Assembly (NCBI GenBank): GCA_019418195.1 | Contig: DYCJ01000028.1 | Span: 1 to 17,590, forward strand | Direction: 5' to 3' | DNA length: 17,590 nucleotides | Source: Clostridiales bacterium | GTDB taxonomy: Bacteria; Bacillota; Clostridia; Lachnospirales; Lachnospiraceae | Part shown: one piece after another, positions 14,151 through 17,590 of the stretch | How the letters are laid out: the number at the start of each line of letters is the position of its first letter | How positions within the stretch are numbered: the first letter of the stretch is position 1 | Translations under genes and position numbers: made by a program | Notes under the pieces: model-generated | Databases searched by the model: none | Told to the model about the DNA's origin: nothing | What the model saw: the letters and a program-made list of their open reading frames with translations, nothing else

Positions 14151-14162
14151 AATCTTAAGATT
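14151..14162. promoter_or_regulatory. Perfect 12-bp palindrome upstream of the ATPase promoter
   Basis: AATCTTAAGATT is a perfect palindrome 22 bases upstream of the ATPase -35 box. Its placement suits an activator or a repressor bound just upstream, for example a metal-sensing regulator, but it could be chance in an A/T-rich stretch. Confidence 0.3.
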
Positions 14163-14184
14163 AGTGCACACTGTTTAAAAAATA

Positions 14185-14213
14185 TTGATGCTTCCCCGTA
14201 TTTTCGCTATACT
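14185..14213 (+). promoter_or_regulatory. Promoter of the metal ATPase gene
   Basis: TTGATG (14185-14190), a 17-base spacer and TATACT (14208-14213) make a good sigma-A promoter. The start of transcription would be near 14220, about 38 bases before the start codon, so the structured element at 13999-14074 is not part of this mRNA. Confidence 0.7.
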
Positions 14214-14257
14214 GTATATTTGAAGGGAAAGTTTATGAAAGCTAAAGGTATAAAGGA

Positions 14258-16123
14258 ATGACAGAAGAGGCGAAGAAAAAAGGGATAGAGATTGGCATAG
14301 GTCTTCTGCTCTATATTATCGCATGGAGCATTGTGTCATACTGGACAGTTCCGGCAGCGGGAGAGACTGTACTTTTTCTGACAGCTTATGCAGTCCTGTC
14401 ACTGAGTACGTACTGGGAGCAGATCAAAAAGATCCTCAAAAAGCAGTTTCTGGATGAGAATCTGCTTATGATCATTGCGACAGCGGGGGCATTTGCCATA
14501 GACAGACATAAAGAGGCGGTTGCGGCAATGCTGTTCTATCAGGTCTCAAAGTTTGTGGAAGAGCTGTCGCTGGGAAAAACAAAAAAATCAATTGCAGAAT
14601 TTATTGATATCCGGCCGGAATATGCGAACCTGAAAGTCGGAAATACAGAGAAAGTCGTACCGCCCCAGCAGCTGGAACTGAAGCAGACCATTGTCCTGAG
14701 ACCCGGAGAGAAAATTCCTGTTGATTCGGTTGTGACATCGGGAACGGGAGCAGTTGATATGAAAGCGCTCACAGGAGAATCGGAGCCGAGAGCAGTGAAG
14801 ATCGGCGACCGGCTGTACAGCGGATGCATTAATTTAAACGGAGTACTTGAAGCGAGAGTCATCAGGCTTTATAATGATTCTGCGGCTGCAAAAGTGATGC
14901 GGCTGGTAGAGCGGGCGAATGAAAAGAAATCAGAAAGCGTACATTTTGCGGACAGATTTACAAAATATTATACGCCGATCGTGATACTGATCGCTCTTCT
15001 TACCGTGATCCTGCCGCCCATGATGTTCGCTGAGTCAAAAATGGAATGGATATACCGCGGACTGGTCATTCTGGTGGCTGCGTGTCCGTGCGGACTGATG
15101 GTGTCCATACCGCTTGCATTTCTCGGCGGTATCGGTTCGGCATCAAAGCAGGGAGTACTGATAAAGGGCGGTTCGTTTCTGGAAGACCTGACGAAAGTGG
15201 ATACCTTTGTTTTTGATAAAACGGGTACACTGACAGAGGGGGTCTTTCATGTACGCGAGATTGTTCCATGGAATATGGAAGAAAGAGAGCTGCTTGAGAT
15301 AGCTGCCCTTGCTGAATCATATTCCAATCACCCGATCGCCTTGTCGCTTCTGGAGGAATATGGAAGAGAACCGGACAGGGATAGAGTGACAGATATTGAG
15401 GAACAGCCGGGGTATGGCGTCCGGGCGAAAGTTGACGGCAGAGAGGTGTATGCAGGAAATACACGGCTTATGAACCGGCAGGGGATTTTTTACCAGCCGG
15501 TGGAAGACGCGGGAACAGTTGTTTATGTTGCCATAGAAGGACAGTACGCGGGCTATATACTGATTTCGGACATTATACGAAAAGATGCCGTCAGACTGAT
15601 CCGCTGGCTGCACAGGAAAGATCTGGCGACCGTGATGCTTACCGGAGACAATGAGAAGGCAGCGGAGGAAGTCGCGGCAAAACTCCGCATTGAGAGTGTG
15701 TATGCGGAACTTATGCCGGAGGATAAAGTTGAACTGCTGGAGGAATTCCACGAGAATCAGATGGAAAGAGAAAAACTTGCGTTTGTCGGAGACGGCATTA
15801 ATGACGCGCCTGTCCTGACACTTGCGGATATCGGTATCGCGATGGGCGGCCTTGGCGCAGATGCAGCACTTGAGGCGGCAGATATCATCCTGATGGAAGA
15901 TGAACCGGCGAAGATCATCAATGCGATCAGGATCGCCAGGGCAACACTCCGGTCAGTGAAGGAAAATATGGTATTCGCGATCGGTATGAAAGTGCTGCTG
16001 ATCATTCTGGCGTTTTTCGGGTTCGTTACAATGCAGAATGCGATCATTGCCGACATGGCAGTTATGCTGATAAATATTTTGAATTCATTCTGGATGATGC
16101 AGTATCCGGAACGGGGAGTGTGA
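14258..16123 (+). CDS. Zn2+/Cd2+-type P1B ATPase
   Basis: This heavy-metal-transporting P-type ATPase probably exports Zn2+, Cd2+ or Pb2+. All core motifs are present: TGES (172-175, actuator), metal-binding CPC (276-278), phosphorylation site DKTGTLTEG (Asp320), the HP dipeptide (358-359), TGDN (462-465) and GDGIND (511-516). Lys578 in the seventh helix and Asp599 in the last correspond to the Zn/Cd-selective pair of ZntA, which argues against copper. The usual N-terminal metal-binding domain is absent; the protein starts with a short polar stretch and then membrane segments, and its 621 residues fit that short form. After CPC the sequence is GLMVSIP instead of the common ALVISTP. The start is ATG 14258, with AAGG nine bases upstream. 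The stop overlaps the next gene. Confidence 0.9.
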   Translation: MTEEAKKKGIEIGIGLLLYIIAWSIVSYWTVPAAGETVLFLTAYAVLSLSTYWEQIKKILKKQFLDENLLMIIATAGAFAIDRHKEAVAAMLFYQVSKFVEELSLGKTKKSIAEFIDIRPEYANLKVGNTEKVVPPQQLELKQTIVLRPGEKIPVDSVVTSGTGAVDMKALTGESEPRAVKIGDRLYSGCINLNGVLEARVIRLYNDSAAAKVMRLVERANEKKSESVHFADRFTKYYTPIVILIALLTVILPPMMFAESKMEWIYRGLVILVAACPCGLMVSIPLAFLGGIGSASKQGVLIKGGSFLEDLTKVDTFVFDKTGTLTEGVFHVREIVPWNMEERELLEIAALAESYSNHPIALSLLEEYGREPDRDRVTDIEEQPGYGVRAKVDGREVYAGNTRLMNRQGIFYQPVEDAGTVVYVAIEGQYAGYILISDIIRKDAVRLIRWLHRKDLATVMLTGDNEKAAEEVAAKLRIESVYAELMPEDKVELLEEFHENQMEREKLAFVGDGINDAPVLTLADIGIAMGGLGADAALEAADIILMEDEPAKIINAIRIARATLRSVKENMVFAIGMKVLLIILAFFGFVTMQNAIIADMAVMLINILNSFWMMQYPERGV

Positions 16124-16683
16124 ATAAGAAAATGAAGAAAAGATGGATGACTATCCTGGCAGCCGCTGTTGTGGCTGCGGGTGTGACAGGAGGCTGCGGC
16201 AACCTTCAGAAATCGGGAGTTGACGCTCTTGAAAAGGGAGAATATGATGAGGCGCTGGCTGATTTTCAGGAGATGACTGAGAGCGGCGGTAATGATGTGG
16301 CAGAAGGATACCGCGGGCTTGGAATGACCTATTATGAGATGGAAGATTATGAAAATGCACTTGAAGCATTTCGCAATGCAGCAGACAATGGTGCAGAGCA
16401 GTCGATCCAGATGTATAATCTGATGGGAGTTTGTGCAATGCAGACAGAAGACTATGCATCGGCTCTTGAATATATCCAGTCAGGACTGGCTCTGACAAGC
16501 ACTTCTGACGGAGCGGACAAAGCGGATGCTGAGCTTGTACAGGAGATGAAATATAATGAGATCATCTGTTACGAACAGCAGGCGGACTGGGAGAATGCAA
16601 AGCAGAAAGTGACAGAGTATCTGGAGGACTATCCGGATGATGAGACAGTACAGAAAGAAGCTGAGTTTTTAGAGACTCGTTAA
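16120..16683 (+). CDS. TPR-repeat lipoprotein
   Basis: This small secreted lipoprotein has tetratricopeptide repeats. A basic N terminus and hydrophobic stretch lead to a lipobox-like VTGGC, with the cysteine at residue 26 from GTG 16120 or residue 22 from ATG 16132. About four TPR units follow: around 32-55 (GVDALEKGEYDEALADF), 62-90 (GYRGLGMTYYEMEDYENALEAF), 97-125 (YNLMGVCAMQTEDYASALEYI) and 147-175 (YNEIICYEQQADWENAKQKV). GTG 16120 overlaps the ATPase stop as GTGA, but GGGGAG is only one base away; ATG 16132 has a spacing of 13. The start is therefore uncertain. Overlap means co-expression with the ATPase, though TPRs only imply protein-protein contacts, and a metal role is not shown. Confidence 0.8.
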   Translation: MNKKMKKRWMTILAAAVVAAGVTGGCGNLQKSGVDALEKGEYDEALADFQEMTESGGNDVAEGYRGLGMTYYEMEDYENALEAFRNAADNGAEQSIQMYNLMGVCAMQTEDYASALEYIQSGLALTSTSDGADKADAELVQEMKYNEIICYEQQADWENAKQKVTEYLEDYPDDETVQKEAEFLETR

Positions 16684-16698
16684 TGGATAAAGACTGAT

Positions 16699-16762
16699 AA
16701 AAGTACCGGGCGATTTTTTGAAAGTTGCCCGGTACTTTTGAAAGAATTACCGGGCAACTTTC
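16699..16762 (+). terminator. Mutually exclusive hairpins between the TPR and mnmM genes
   Basis: Three segments can pair in two ways. Segment A, AAAAGTACCGGGC (16699-16711), pairs perfectly with 16727-16739. A 15-base stretch overlapping that partner, GAAAGTTGCCCGGTA (16720-16734), pairs perfectly with TACCGGGCAACTTTC (16748-16762). Only one hairpin can form at a time. The first has a TTTT at its 3' base, the second none. The simplest reading is a terminator for the upstream unit; an attenuator for mnmM is possible. Confidence 0.55.
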
Positions 16763-16798
16763 GTTTACCGGATATTTTCGGGAGAAAAGTGTAATATC

Positions 16799-17371
16799 AT
16801 GAGTATAAGAGAAAAATATCAGATTACGGAATATTGTCACCATTTTCTCAGAGAATATATCCATGAAGGTGACTGCTGCATTGATGCAACCTGCGGAAAA
16901 GGATGTGATACGCAATTCCTGTGCTGCAGTGTTGGAAAGAGGGGCAGAGTCTATGGATTTGACATTCAGAGAGAGGCGGTGGAGCAGACGCGAAGCCGGC
17001 TGGAGCGTGCGAGCTGTGCAGAGCAAGCGATACTGATCTGCGACGGCCACGAAAATATGGCGGATTATGTAAAAGACCAGGCAGCGGTCATTATGTTTAA
17101 TTTTGGCTATCTGCCGGGCGGAGACCATTCGATCGCAACGCGGCCTGGGACGAGCCTGAAGGCTGTAGAGGAGGGACTGAAACTACTGAAGGCGGGCGGC
17201 GTCATGAGTCTCTGCATTTACAGCGGAGGCGATACCGGATATGAAGAGAGAAATGCTCTGCTTGCTTACCTGAAAGAACTGGATGCGAAACAGTGGCTGG
17301 TGATCGTCCACAGCTTCTATAATAGAAAAAACGATCCGCCGCTGCCGGTGTTTGTGGTGCGCCTTGTTTAA
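16799..17371 (+). CDS. mnmM: tRNA (mnm5s2U34) methyltransferase MnmM
   Basis: This is a class I SAM-dependent methyltransferase of the YtqB/MnmM family. It adds the last methyl group to 5-aminomethyl-2-thiouridine at tRNA wobble position 34, the role played by the MnmC methyltransferase domain in E. coli. SAM motif I is DATCGKGCDT (29-38), and Asp55 in VYGFDIQ is the acidic residue after strand 2. The family segment NFGYLPGGDH (101-110) and the C-terminal FYNRKNDPPLPVFV are clear. At 190 residues it is full length. The start follows GGGAG at a long spacing of about 13, and no good promoter is visible, so expression may come from upstream through the hairpin region. hflX follows 66 bases later in the same direction. 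Confidence 0.82.
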   Translation: MSIREKYQITEYCHHFLREYIHEGDCCIDATCGKGCDTQFLCCSVGKRGRVYGFDIQREAVEQTRSRLERASCAEQAILICDGHENMADYVKDQAAVIMFNFGYLPGGDHSIATRPGTSLKAVEEGLKLLKAGGVMSLCIYSGGDTGYEERNALLAYLKELDAKQWLVIVHSFYNRKNDPPLPVFVVRLV

Positions 17372-17437
17372 CAGTTTAGAAGTACAGACGAAAAGAAATT
17401 TTTGCTTACAGTCGGCCGGCGAAAAGGAGACAGATAT

Positions 17438-17590
17438 ATGCATGAAACAGAACATATTGAAGAAAAAGTGATTCTGGTAGGAATCGATACCGGAAATCCA
17501 GATCAGGCGCAGCGTTCTCTCGATGAGCTGGCCGAACTTGCAAAGACTGCGGGTGCGGAAGTTGCGGGGCGGCTGATCCAGGCAAGGGAG
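17438..17590 (+). CDS. hflX: GTPase HflX, N-terminal part
   Basis: Only the first 51 codons are in the window, and the frame stays open to the last base. The segment VGIDTGNPDQAQRSLDELAE followed by LAKTAGAEV and an RLIQARE ending matches the N-terminal domain of HflX, a ribosome-associated GTPase that splits stalled 70S ribosomes and 100S dimers, often under stress. AAAAGGAGA lies about seven bases before the ATG. The G domain lies beyond the window. Assignment rests on this conserved N-terminal pattern alone. Confidence 0.8.
   Translation, partial: MHETEHIEEKVILVGIDTGNPDQAQRSLDELAELAKTAGAEVAGRLIQARE

Overview
The window looks like a chromosomal segment from a gut-type member of the Clostridia, most likely Lachnospiraceae. 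The reasons are strong AGGAGG-type ribosome binding sites, several promoters with an extended -10 (TGn upstream of the -10), moderate GC content, and a gene set typical of that family: an MsmX-type sugar importer without its own ATPase, a split transketolase, a RelP-type alarmone synthetase, MnmM and HflX. This placement is inferred from gene content, since no 16S rRNA or other marker is present.

Region 1 (1-8262) is one long plus-strand sugar operon. A promoter and operator-like palindromes precede a lipoprotein solute-binding protein and two permeases. These are followed by a cytoplasmic GH29 alpha-L-fucosidase-type hydrolase, the two halves of a transketolase, a GarR-like tartronate semialdehyde reductase and an SDR dehydrogenase. 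Spacing is tight throughout, and the unit ends at a hairpin near 8224-8261. Import of a small glycoside followed by intracellular hydrolysis is clear. The job of the transketolase, GarR and SDR trio is not known; a chemically consistent idea is oxidation of a pentonate at C4, two-carbon transfer that releases tartronate semialdehyde, and reduction to glycerate.

Region 2 (8277-10412) holds a small conserved minus-strand gene, then a divergent plus-strand unit: a minimal nucleotidyltransferase (MntA type), a HEPN partner with an intact RX4HXY motif, and a PfoR/PTS-IIC-like membrane protein. The second and third genes overlap the one before. This is a type VII toxin-antitoxin-like pair joined to a transporter-like gene.

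Region 3 (10460-14094) has a RelP/YwaC-type small alarmone synthetase with a near-consensus promoter. It converges, across a 17-bp bidirectional terminator, on a minus-strand unit of zinc-ribbon membrane protein, NfeD-like protein and SPFH/stomatin-like protein. The minus-strand unit begins with a roughly 110-nt leader that is largely taken up by a long stem, a candidate cis-acting RNA.

Region 4 (14151-17590) has a Zn/Cd-type P1B ATPase without a metal-binding N-terminal domain, overlapped by a TPR lipoprotein gene. A set of mutually exclusive hairpins follows, then the tRNA methyltransferase MnmM and the first 51 codons of hflX, which runs off the end. No gene-free stretch exceeds 300 bases; the longest is 13974-14257 (284 bases) and is described below. 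I saw no rRNA, tRNA, CRISPR array, insertion sequence or phage gene.
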